Shown here one piece after another: positions 12,842 through 23,039 of a stretch of DNA of 64,000 nt. The notes beneath the pieces are model-generated. The model was given only the letters and a program-made list of their open reading frames with translations. It did no database searches and was not told where the DNA came from. The stretch spans positions 1,612,001 to 1,676,000 of the forward strand of contig NW_027445626.1 of NCBI RefSeq assembly GCF_035582795.1. The letters are read 5' to 3'. Positions within the stretch are counted from its first letter, which is position 1, and the number at the start of each line of letters is the position of its first letter. The translations under genes were made by a program, and so were the position numbers. This DNA comes from Mycteria americana. Its lineage: Eukaryota > Chordata > Aves > Ciconiiformes > Ciconiidae.

Positions 12842-13767
12842 ATGTCCAGTGCCAGCTCCATCACTGAATTCCTCCTCCTGGCATTCACAGACAAACGGGA
12901 GCTGCAGCTCCTACACTTCTGGCTCTTCCTGGGCATCTACGTGGCTGCCCTCCTGGGCAATGGACTCATCATCACTGCTGTAGTCTGTAACCACCACTTC
13001 CACAGCCCCATGTACTTCTTCCTCCTCACCCTCTCCCTCCTCGACCTGGCCTCCATTTCTACCACTGTCCCCAAAGCCATGGCCAATTCCCTATGGGACA
13101 CCAGGGCCATCTCCTACTCAGCATGTGCTGCCCAGGTCTATCTGTTTCTCTTTTTGATGTCAGCAGAGTTTTCTCTTCTCACCATCATGTCCAATGACCG
13201 CTATGTTGCATTTGCAAACCCCTGCACTACGGGACCCTCGTGGGGAGCAGAGCTTGTGTCCACATGGCAGCAGCTGCCTGGGGCAGTGGTTTCCTCTATG
13301 CTCTGCTGCACACTGCCAATACATTTTCAATACCTCTCTGCCAAGGCAATGCCCTAGACCAGTTCTTCTGTGAAATCCCCCAGATCCTCAAGCTTTCCTG
13401 CTCAGATGCTTACCTCCGGGAAGTTGGGCTTATTGTGGTTAGTCTCTTAGTAGCACTTGGCTGTTTTGTTTTCATTGTGCTGTCCTATGTGCAGATCTTC
13501 AGGGCTGTGCTGAGGATCCCCTCTGAGCAGGGACAGCACAAGGCCTTTTCCATGAGCCTCCCTCACCTGGCCATGGTCTCCCTCATTCTAAGCACTGCCA
13601 TGGTTGCCTACCTGAAACCACCCTTTATCTCCTCCCTATCCCTCAATGTGGTGGTGGCAGTTCTGTATTCGGTGGTGCCTCCAGCAGTGAATCTCCTCAT
13701 CTACAGCTTCAGAGACAAGGAGCTCAAGGATGCAGTTTGGAAACTGATGATGGGATGTTTTTTCTAA
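12842..13767 (+). pseudogene. Olfactory receptor (OR14-like) pseudogene
   Basis: A single-exon seven-transmembrane odorant receptor that would act in the olfactory neuron membrane. It starts at the family-typical Met followed by SSASSITEFLLLAF, 24 bases after a splice acceptor (CAG at 12816-12818) that matches the usual 5' UTR intron of OR genes. TM1 with the GN motif, the HSPMYFFLLTLSLLDL loop/TM2 block, MSNDRY at the end of TM3, and later FSMSLPHLA (TM6) and NLLIYSF (TM7) are all readable. Compared with the paralogue at 19672, one base is missing just after the DRY codons (around 13207-13213). The first frame therefore stops at 13357, while TM4-TM7 continue in another frame to 13767. That single deletion is the only clear lesion, so it is a young pseudogene. 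AATAAA follows at 13771. Confidence 0.88.
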
Positions 13768-13770
13768 AGC

Positions 13771-13776
13771 AATAAA
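13771..13776 (+). promoter_or_regulatory. Polyadenylation signal AATAAA
   Basis: A perfect AATAAA starts four bases after the stop codon of the OR pseudogene. It is a plausible poly(A) signal, but a chance match is possible because it almost touches the coding end. Confidence 0.4.
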
Positions 13777-13779
13777 CTG

Positions 13780-14715
13780 TCCTTTTTTGGAGCGTATCAC
13801 TCATAATGGATGTCATTACAGGCTCAGCCTGTCTTCTGGAGGTTTTGGTGGTGGTGGTGGAGGGGTTTTTGCTCTGTTTTACATGTGATAATGTGCACAA
13901 AGAAATGTCTTTATTCATGCCATTTTTAATTCTGTATCTACCTTTGTAGTGTTACCAAGAGACTGTTGAAAAGACTTGAAATAAGAGCCATGTTCTCTGT
14001 GCTTTTTTAAAAAACTAAAGAACCCTGCAGCAACTTCTTCAGCTGAGATCCTTTTTCTGAGACTTTTTCTGGTGCTGCAGTGGCAGAGCCTGCATGCAGA
14101 GGTGGAGGGCAAAAGAGTCCTGGCCCAGCAGCACTGCCAGGGAGCACCAGCGCTTGCTCTTTCTGCAGCTGTTCTCTTTTACATTCCACACTCTCTTTCT
14201 GAGCCCCTGTGTGGAGGTAAGGAAGGCTTGCTCTTGCAGCTTGGTCACAGTCCTTTTGGGTGGCAGTCCTGTGATTGCACGCAGTGACAGGCAATGGGCA
14301 CTTCCTTGGCAGAGCTGACCTCCATAACAGAGTTTCCATCACCCAAGGGGATCTCCTGATGGCAGTGCCTGAAAGCTGACTTTTTCTTCCAAAGCTTCTC
14401 TCAAGAACAAGCCCAGGGAAGTGCCCTCAAGAGGAAAACACGATTGAACAGCTAAATTGAGTATCCAGGGTGGGAGCATGCGGCAGTGTCCTTGCACAGC
14501 CAGACCTCCTGGGGGAGAGAGGCAGGACCAGCAGAACAGGCTCTGGTCTGTGCCCATGCTCACTGTACACCCCAGGGAAGCTGCCCCAAGGCAACCGTCC
14601 CAGACCAGCCCATAACAATCACCATTTCCAGCACCAGACTCTCAGCCCTGCTCATACAGGTTGTTTATCCCTCCACAGTGCAACACTGCATGACTAGCTC
14701 AGAAGTCCATGTTTG
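13780..14715 (+). other. OR 3' flank, weakly conserved
   Basis: No gene. Parts at 14370-14420 and 14460-14500 resemble the 3' flank of the OR at 19672 (20905-21020), so this is probably a diverged end of the same duplicon. The rest is unassigned. Confidence 0.4.
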
Positions 14716-15032
14716 TGTTGTACAGATAGAAGATCATGGAGCAGATCCTCCTGGAAGACATCTCAAAACCTATGGAAGAGAGGGAGGTGATTAGAGGCAG
14801 CCAACAAGGCTTCACAAAGGGCAAATGTGCCCGGCTTATCTGGGGGCCTTCTACCATGGAGTAACTGCATCAGTGGACAAGGCAAGAGCTACGGATATCA
14901 TCTACCTAGGCTTCTGTATGTCCTTTGATATGGTCCCGCACAACATTCTTGCTGCTATATTGGAAAGGCATGGGTTTGATGGATGGACTGTTAGATGGAG
15001 AAGGAAATGGCTAGCTGAGCACATGCAAACAG
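14716..15032 (+). mobile_element. CR1 LINE fragment cut by an LTR
   Basis: Part of CR1 ORF2 reverse transcriptase: the [10 protein letters not shown]-like stretch, then [21 protein letters not shown] and WLAEHMQTV. It stops exactly at 15032, where the minus-strand LTR begins. The remaining CR1 3' part does not resume on the other side. Confidence 0.8.
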
Positions 15033-15613
15033 TGTCATGGTTTAGACCCAGCTGGCAACTAAACACCACACAGCTGCTCGCTCACTCCCCCCCCCCAGTG
15101 GGATGGGGGAGAGAATCGGAAGAACAAAAGTAAGAAAACTCATGGGTTCACATAGAACAGTTTAAGAATTGGAATAAAATAATAGTAATAATAACAATTA
15201 ATTGTAATGAGAAGGAAAACAACAAGAGAGAGAGAGGAACAAAACATAAGGGACGAAAAAAAAGTGATACAACCGCTCACCACCCACCGACCAACACCAA
15301 GGCAGTCCCCGAGCAGTGACCGCTACCCCACGGCCAACTCCCCCCCAGTTTATATACTGGCCATGACGTTATATGGTATGGAATAGCCCTTTGGTCAGTT
15401 TGGATCAACTCTCCTGGCTGTGCCCCCTCCCAGTTTCTTGTGCACCTGGCAGAGCATGGGAAGCTGAAAAGTCCCTGACCAGTGTAAACACCGCTTAGCA
15501 ACAGCCAAAACATCAGCATGTTATCAATAATATTCTCATAGTAAAATCGAAAACACAGCACTATACCAGCCACTAGGAAGAAAGTTGACTCTATCCCAGC
15601 CGAAACCAGGACA
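15033..15613 (-). mobile_element. Solo LTR (ERVL-type, TGTC...GACA), inverted
   Basis: On the minus strand this begins TGTCCTGGTTTCGGCTGGGA and ends with the GGTCTAAACCATGACA-type terminus. It contains the diagnostic CTCTGCCAGGTGCACAAGAA and CCAAAGGGCTATTCCATACC blocks and a TATATAAA box around 15350. It is the same family as 48669-49244, 49965-50572 and 53335-53697. The flanking five bases (AACAG and TCCAG) do not match, so no clean target-site duplication remains. CR1 lies on one side and retroviral env on the other, which marks a rearrangement breakpoint or a lost flank. Confidence 0.85.
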
Positions 15614-18590
15614 TCCAGCTATACCACCTGACCTAACCTCACCTCACCCAGTCCATTTGACACACTGCAAGATCGAGTTACCTTTGGGATCATGCATTGT
15701 CACGATATAGCGCAAGCATTGGAACACTACAAAACAGAAGGAACTTAAGTCTCTCCACTCTGGTTATGCATGGAACCGAAGTATACTCAAGAGATGAAGG
15801 GAGTTGGAATGACTCTCTTTGGATGGCTAGACTTCAAGCCATTCCAGGACAGACAATACAGATCAGCTGCCAAGTAACTAATGGGTCCACTTACCACAGG
15901 CCGACTGAAATTAAAACAGTCTATACTGACTCTTCCAGACCAAAAAACTACAAGGCTGAATGTTACAAAATGACCAAACCAAATTCAGATTGCTGGTACA
16001 ATCTTACCTTTACCAAACCCATAATTGTATACTGTCTTTGGGGGTAAAGAGGCACAGAATTACTATTTGAATTTGGGATTGATACAGCAACATCTGTGCC
16101 AGTTGCAAAGGATAAGGAACCTCTGCCCCCACAAATGTCTGAAAATGTATTGACTCGGCCTCCCATTAGGCTAACTCCTATCACCTTCAACACAGGCCTT
16201 TACATAATTAAAAATACAGGTCAGCAACAAGTGCTGTTTAATCCATCATACTCCCTCAAACAGGTGGAATTAGCAATGCAGACTAATCTCTCTGCAATTA
16301 AACCTACCTCTTCACCATACCTGAGTATATCTTACGCAGGATGGTCAGCATGGTTGCATAAACGGACTCTCATCTCTCCAAAACAACCAAAGAGAGATGT
16401 GACTGGTGTCTTAGGAACAGGACTGGGAGTCTTAAACAGCATAGATGCTGAAGTACTTGCTAAGAAATTAGCCACAGTAACCAATGACTTAAGTGCCCTG
16501 AAACACCCTTTACAATCTTCTCTTTCAGCTCTGGGAGCTAACCAATGGCTCTTATCGGATATATTGCCTCAGTGGGGAGAGGTAAATGAGAAGGACCACC
16601 AGTTGATTGTGGATGCACTTGGTGTGACCCAAACCAATGTTTCTTTCGCTCTTAGTTGTATCCAAGCTCAGCTGTGGATGCAATCTGTAGTAGCTGCAAT
16701 TAAAGGTAATTTGGGATAATGCAACTGAATTTGAGAAAGAATTCCAATCCTGGTGGTATCCCGTTGATTTCACCTATGACCCTACTGACGGCAAAGCCAC
16801 AGCTTTTGTCTTAACAATACGCAATGCTTCGGTGTACACCATATACCCAATCATTGCATTGGGGTTGAATCACAATGGAGCTATACTCTATCCATCAGAA
16901 CACAGAGTATGGGCCCAACACAATGGGAACAAATGGCAAACTATTGACGTGAATGCGTGCCTTGTACGGGAACAACAAGGATTTATTTGCGAGATTAACA
17001 CCCTCAAAGCCCAAGACATTTGTCTTGACACTGAACAAAATGTTTGTCATTTTGAAATACAACCAGATGAAGCCCCTGAAACTGGACTTGTATATATTGG
17101 GAAAGGACGCGTTTGCATGAGAACCTTTTGTGATTTTGTATTTGTAGATAACGTTACTGTAGATATAAGTAATCACTCAAATATTTGTGTTTGTAATTTT
17201 ACCAAAATTATGGGATGTGACTTCAACTATTAGGCTCCTGTCACAACTCACCAACTGCTGCAGGCTAACTATACACTGTATCAAGACTTATTACCTGCCC
17301 CTATTGGAATGAACCTGACATTGGTGAGAAAACTACTGCAACACGATTGTCTCGTCCCACTCGGTGGGTTGCGAAAGGGGTGAATCTTTTTGATTCCCCG
17401 ACTGTTTGAGTACCAACAAAAGCCGATCTCTGCTCGGCAGAGCCGCGTGGTCGGCAGAGTCACGACAATGACCCAGGGGAACAGGCTGGCCAGCAACTTT
17501 ATTAACTGGTGAATTCCACAAACGGACAAACTTAACGACCTGACAAGTTTAACGAACGAACAAAGGCGATTTGGCAAAGGAGCTATTTTCCAGGCTTCCC
17601 GATCCCAAACTTGCATATATATATTGGAAAAGCAGAGGAAAAGAGAAGAGAAGCAAGAAAAGGAAAGAAGAAGAGAGGAGAAAAGAGAAAGAAAAAGTAT
17701 CACCACCCTTGGATCCCGCGATGACGATGACAGACGTGGCAATCCTCCAGTGGTGGGCGTGTGCGCGCTTCCCTGGGGGGGGCCAAGCCTTCTATTGGCT
17801 AATGCCCGCCTCCAGGTATGCCCCTTCAGGACTTACATGGTTCTTGTTCTAGAAAGTTCTCAATCTTCTGCGCAGGCGCTGGGGGAGGGGGGTGGTCGTG
17901 AGGGGTCTTTGGGGCTGTTGCAAGCCCCTTCCTCAGATAAACTCTGTGTGACCGCTGGCCATACATGGTCAGGTTTGGCAGAACCTGGAACCGCGCATCC
18001 TCCAACGCGCTCTCCACGTCCCGCTCTTGCTCTCCCCCACCCCGTGCTCACCGACCTGCCGTCGCCATGCAAATAGTGCCTCAAGTTGCCACAATGTTTG
18101 AGACATTAACTCTTTTAGTCTCTCACAACGATGACCTGAATCAACTGCTGGAACGCATCCGGAATAATGGACATAAGACATTAGTCACCGTCCACCATGA
18201 TGTGGAAGAGATATATTGCATCTTAGAAGGAGTGAAGCACGATGGAGGACTCTATTGGTGGGACACTTTGCTAGGATGGTCGCCAACCACAACTGGAATT
18301 CTCAATAAGATGCTTCATCCAGTTGTTGTTCTGCTAGTGCTCACTGTGTTATGCTTCATTCTAACCGTCGGGCTGTATGTTAGACTTTGGACTATGGCGA
18401 AGCATTTGTCTCATCAAATATCCCCACAAGACGTATACGTACTCAATAATCCTCACCATGGGAATGTATATGACACACCCGAGGCATTCCAAATATTGTG
18501 AAGCTTGAGCGACTACAGTCACGGGGTGGATTATGTGGGATAATTGCTGGAGGTGACTTAGAAATTAAACTTATATTCACACTTTTAGGT
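15614..18590 (+). pseudogene. Endogenous retroviral envelope gene, decayed
   Basis: An old env gene. The surface-subunit part lies at about 15697-16330 (stop at 16045-16047). It is followed by a transmembrane subunit with a Gly-rich stretch (VTGVLGTGLGVLNS) near 16395-16440, a heptad-repeat ectodomain to about 16715, a Cys-rich segment (CVCNFTKIMGCDFNY, 17190-17231), and a membrane anchor followed by a short cytoplasmic tail ending at 18501. Frameshifts or stops lie near 16047, 16717 and 17231, and a 780 bp LTR splits the ectodomain at 17348. No gag, pol or LTR of its own is adjacent. Retroviral class was not assigned. The 3' side joins the OR duplicon at about 18600. Confidence 0.8.
17348..18127 (-). 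mobile_element. Solo LTR inserted in env, with 5 bp target duplication
   Basis: A 780 bp element with TGTCTCG at its left end and CTCACA at its right end, so on the minus strand it runs TGTGAGAG...CGAGACA. It is flanked on both sides by ACGAT (17343-17347 and 18128-18132). The empty site is preserved in the related env fragment at 5990-6510, where the flanks are continuous. A reversed poly(A)-type TTTATT near 17501 supports minus orientation. Its sequence differs from the TGTCCTGG family elsewhere in the window. Confidence 0.88.
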
Positions 18591-18599
18591 AAGGTACAC

Positions 18600-19671
18600 T
18601 CCACTTGTCTGTGTTATTGCTGTTGTTATCCTGTTCTTGCTGTCAGGCTCTCCGGGGATGGGCGTTTCAGCTGCAGAGTCACACACTGATCTTGTGGGTC
18701 CTTTTGTGCAGGTGTGTCCATGGGAACAAGTGTCCCAGCTTTCCTCTCATCTGTGAGGCTGTGGGCAATGCAGCCTGTGGGGCTGGGGAATGAGCTGGTT
18801 TTCCCTTAGTGACATACCATCATGAAAAATCTTACGGATCTCCTTTTGGTATCTTCCCCATGCTGTGAGCTGCCCTCAAGAATGCAAATCTGTCCCATAC
18901 CATCCCATAAGCACAGTGCTGCTATGACCAAGGAAATGCTGTTGGGTTGGTGAAATGAGCCATGTGTGTCCTTGGCTAGAAGTGGGTTGCTGAGATGTTG
19001 AGAAAGGGTGAGTCATTTAGCAGTCTGCAGTGGATCCCTCTGCTCTCAGCAGTGTCTGCTGGCTTTTCACGCAAACAGAGCAGTGTGATCGCCCTCAGTC
19101 TCAGAAAGGTGCAAGCCCAAGGCATCTCGGTCTGAAGGACAGACCAGGTCCCCTCACTCTGCTCTAATCCAATGGCAATCCTCTTGCCTTGCAGGATTCC
19201 CTCAGTTCTCCCTGAGGGCAACAGAAATACTAGGACATCCCACTACAATCCTCAAATCAGATGGGGGGAATAATATAAAATTTTCCCCCAAATTTTTAAA
19301 AAAACCCAAACAACACAACAACTTTCAGTCTGCTTTCTGCAATCTTCATTCCTTAGCACTGGGATTCAGATGTTGACAAGCCCTTCTGTTATGGGTGGAT
19401 TCATCTGACAAAGTTGAACACCAGGACTGGCCGCTGCTTCCACCATTCCCATGAACTCACTGCTGAAGAGCAGGGCTGACACCTCAGCAGCCAGTGGCCA
19501 GAGGCCCAGCTCCTCACGCCACATTCAACCAGCACCAAACCAGAGCTTCAGCCATGGAGCTGAAGGAAGGTGTCCTAGGAAAGGGAAATGGAGGGGTGAG
19601 GTCTGTAGCAAGGGGAGGGTCTTCAGGAAATGGCTTTGGTTTTGCTCAGAAAAGTCTCCCCTAACTTGTGA
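18600..19671 (+). repeat. OR-flank duplicon, copy D (5' part)
   Basis: The upstream flank of the OR at 19672. Bases 18601-19560 are the inverse of 1027-46 and parallel 11830-12700 of copy B. Homology with copy A begins abruptly at about 18601, directly after the env remnant, so the outer part of this module was lost or displaced. No coding exon is apparent. Confidence 0.8.
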
Positions 19672-20652
19672 ATGACTTTTCCTCTTTGCACGGGTCCCCA
19701 TGCCTGGAGGCAGCAAACGTCCAATAGCAGCTCTATCACCGAGTTCCTTCTCCTGGCATTCATGGACACACGGGAGCTGCAGCTCTTGCACTTCTGGCTC
19801 TTCCTGGGCATCTACCTGGCTGCCCTCCTGGGCAATGGACTCATCATCACCGCTGTAGTCTGCAACCACCACCTCCACAGCCCCATGTACTTCTTCCTTC
19901 TCAACCTCTCTCTCCTCGACCTGGCCTCCATTTCCACCACTGTCCCCAAAGCCATGGCCAATTCCCTGTGGGACAGCAAGGCCATCTCCTACCTGGGATG
20001 TACTGCCCAGGTCTTTCTGTTTGTCTTTTTCATTTCAGCAGAGTTTTCTCTCCTCACCATCATGTCCTATGACCGCTATATGGCCATCTGCAAACCCCTG
20101 CACTATGGGACCCTCGTGGGCAGCAGAGCTTGTGTCCACATGGCAACAGCTGCCTGGGGCAGTGGTTTCCTCTATGCTGTGCTGCACACTGCCAATACAT
20201 TTTCAATACCTCTCTGCCAAGGCAATGCCCTGGACCAGTTCTTCTGTGAAATCCCCCAGATCCTCAAGCTCTCCTGCTCAGATGCTTACCTCTGGGAAGT
20301 GTGGGTTATTGTGGTTAGTATATTTGTGGATTTTGTGTGTTTTTTTTTCATTGTGCTGTCCTATGTGCAGATCTTCAGGGCAGTGCTGAAGATCCCCTCT
20401 GAGCAGGGACGACACAAAGCCTTTTCCATGTGCCTCCCTCACCTGGCCGTGGTCTCTTTGTTTATTAGCACTGTCATGGTTGCCTACCTGAAGCCCCCCT
20501 CCATCTCCTCCCCATTGCTGGATATGGTGGTGGCAGTTCTGTACTCAGTAGTGCCTCCAGCTGTGAACCCCCTCATCTACAGCATGAGGAACCAGGAGGT
20601 TAAAGACACATTGAAGAAGCTGATTCAATCAGCTCTTTCTCAGCAGCAATAG
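19672..20652 (+). CDS. Olfactory receptor, OR14-like (doubtful start)
   Basis: An open seven-transmembrane odorant receptor frame of 326 codons, G-protein coupled and expected in the olfactory sensory neuron membrane. Diagnostic blocks are GN in TM1, HSPMYFFLLNLSLLDL, MSYDRYMAICKPLHY at the end of TM3, FSMCLPHLAVVSLF in TM6 and NPLIYSMRN in TM7. An N-glycosylation sequon (SNSSS) lies at the N-terminus. The rest of the frame is intact. The usual start Met (position 1 of MSNASSITEF in the paralogues) is ACG here, at 19717-19719. The paralogues' acceptor CAG before the coding exon reads CACG at about 19689-19692. The only upstream in-frame ATG, at 19672, would lie in the expected intron. The next internal Met (19762) would lose the sequon. 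It may therefore be a pseudogene at the level of initiation. AATAAA lies at 20858. Confidence 0.85.
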   Translation: MTFPLCTGPHAWRQQTSNSSSITEFLLLAFMDTRELQLLHFWLFLGIYLAALLGNGLIITAVVCNHHLHSPMYFFLLNLSLLDLASISTTVPKAMANSLWDSKAISYLGCTAQVFLFVFFISAEFSLLTIMSYDRYMAICKPLHYGTLVGSRACVHMATAAWGSGFLYAVLHTANTFSIPLCQGNALDQFFCEIPQILKLSCSDAYLWEVWVIVVSIFVDFVCFFFIVLSYVQIFRAVLKIPSEQGRHKAFSMCLPHLAVVSLFISTVMVAYLKPPSISSPLLDMVVAVLYSVVPPAVNPLIYSMRNQEVKDTLKKLIQSALSQQQ

Positions 20653-22590
20653 CCTGCTCACGTCTCTTCAGAAGTGATTTCAAATTCATCTTGGGAACCT
20701 CCTGTGCTTTGGCCACTTTATCTGTGATGACCATGTTTGTCCATGTCTGCATCCACTCCACTTCCCCAGAGGCATGAACCCAGCCTGCCTGACCCAGAGG
20801 CCTGTTCACGTGTGTCTGGCACAATGGTACAGCTGGCTTCTCGTGTCGCACCTCTGTAATAAAAGGGGATTTCCTCATGGTGGTGTCTGGAGGTTGGGCT
20901 CTTCTTCCAAAGCTGAGCTCAGGCTGAAGAAATTGCCCCCACAATGCCGTGCTGCTTTGCTTGGGTTCTCCCCATGGGATGAGGGGAGGAGGGCATGTGG
21001 CAACGTGTTAGAGAATGGGCCTGGGCTGAGCCTTCACCTGTGGGTGCCCAGTTCCACCCGAGATGGTGAGTGATCAACAGGGATCTGCCTGGGACTCTCA
21101 CCCCATGGCTTTCAGGCACCACAGCCCGCTCGCTCTGCAGAGCAATACCAACAGCATGGGACCCTGTGGAGGGCACAGGGAGGAGGAAGGAGCGGCAAAT
21201 CAGGCCAGCATGGACAAACTTCCATGGTGAAAGGCTCTCTGGGGGCAGGGACATGTCTGGAGAAGAGAAAGCAGCAACTCTGTGCTTCTGGGAGGGAATA
21301 AATGACAAAGAGATATCTATTTCTGAATGCACCAGCTCGGGCAGGCTTCTCTATTGCTTGGGTGGCTGGAGCAGCCTGAGGATGCCCTGGGCCAGGAGCC
21401 TTTTCCTGGGAGTGGGGCTGGCACAGAGGGGTTTGCTGGCCGTGGACAATAAGGCTGTCTTGGAGACAGGAGCAGACACTGGCCTCCATCTCCTCATGCC
21501 ATGGCTGGCCCTCAGCCCTGGGACTGAGACACCTCTCTGCCTCTCTGGCAGGAGCTACTGTGAGCTGCAGAGGGGCTGGGGCTGTGGGGTTGAGTGTGCA
21601 GAGCTTTGCAGTACCCATCAGTGGGCACTGCCATGGGGTCAGCCCAGAATGGGCTGCTTTTCTGGGCTGGACAGGAAAGAGATAGATGGGTAGGGGACGG
21701 AAAGTGCTGGGGACCACCAGATAGGGACGGGGCTGGGCTGGAAACTACTTGGGAGAGGAACACACTGAAGTTAGCTGAGCTGCCTGACCATGCAGGGTGA
21801 GGACTCACACCAGGGGGTTGCTGGTGCAGAGTCAGGGCTTGTGGAAGGCAGCGGAGACTTGCAGACACAGGAGAGAGGAGGCTGGTCTGTTGTCTTTGGT
21901 GGCATGGACAGCTGGGGAAGGTGCCCCAGGGCATTTGTAACACAGACAAACACCACCACCCCCAGTGCCCGGTTGCACCACAGCACTACCCTTCAAGTGA
22001 CATTTCCTTTTTCCTCATGCCCAGGCTCAGACTCCAAAGCTTTTCCTTTCTCATGCTGTTTCCTCTACAAAGGAAATCTTCATCCTCTCTGAAAGCCCCC
22101 TTCAAGCAGCTGCAGGCCATGACAACATTGTCCTTGGCCTCTACATCAGGAGGCCAAAGCAGCCCAGGTCCCTCAGCCTCTGCACACAAGTCATGGGATT
22201 CAGCCCCTTCACCCCATCTTGGCAGATGTCCTCTGCACCTTCTCCAGGTCCTCCCCACTCCTGCAGAACATGGAGCCCCACCCCAGCACAGATTAGTTCA
22301 GATGTGGCCACACCCCTGCTGAGTCAAGGGAGGAGCTAACTCCCCTTGTCTGGGTGGCCATGTTCCTCCTAATATTCAGCCCTATATGCAGCTGGCCTGA
22401 TTCGTGGTCAACATGCTGCACTGGCTTCCTATAGCATCCCTTGTAGCAACCACGCCTTCTCCTCAGGCTCACTCCTCAGCTGGTCAGCTCCAAGCTTGCC
22501 TTGCTACATGGGGTTATTCTGCCCCTGATGCAGGACTGGCCACTTCTCCTTGCAAAACGTGGTGAGGTTTCTGTTGGCCACCCTGTCCTG
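20653..22590 (+). repeat. OR-flank duplicon, copy D (3' part)
   Basis: The downstream flank of the OR. Bases 20660-20990 are the inverse of about 50780-49890 around the second OR, and 21965-22590 are the inverse of 49860-49245. About 0.95 kb in the middle (roughly 20985-21960) has no counterpart in copy C. Open frames of 145-207 codons here lack any recognisable domain and are treated as chance. Confidence 0.75.
20858..20863 (+). promoter_or_regulatory. Polyadenylation signal AATAAA
   Basis: AATAAA sits 206 bases after the OR stop codon, in sequence conserved with the 3' flank of the OR at 50785. It is a good candidate for the mRNA 3' end. Confidence 0.55.
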
Positions 22591-23039
22591 TGGTGCCTCT
22601 AACAAGATGGCAGCATGAGGAACTGCAGGACAAGACGGATAATAAAAGGAGGCCCTAGTCTAACGGACTTGCAGAGCAAAGTAAGAATTCGCAATACAGC
22701 CATCCCAGACACACCAACAGAGGGCACCAGGCAAGCAAAGCCAGGGCCAGTGGGCAAAGGGAAAACAGAGGTGGGCTTCTTGTGTGGGAGGGTTGGAGGA
22801 TGACCAAAGGGGAGGGGGGAAACATGGAAGAAGGAAGTTGGAGGTGAAGCAAAGGGTTCAGCCAGGGCTGTTTGTGGGCACCTGTCAAGTAGCCCTCAAT
22901 CTCATTTCTCCAGCAGGGAAATCAGCATGGCTGGGCACACCTCTGATGTGCCTCGACAGGAATGCACACAGTGTGGGCAATTCCTGAGCTATAATCTCAT
23001 TTAGATACCCAAGACACAGCCAGATAGCTCACATCACTG

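Noticed and set aside
17965-18501. 178-codon frame that could be read as a small membrane protein
   Set aside because: It is a chimera of antisense LTR and the end of an old env gene, produced by the insertion at 17348.
21070-21693. 207-codon plus-strand frame downstream of the OR
   Set aside because: No domain, and overlapping frames of similar length occur on the opposite strand. The block is missing from duplicon copy C.
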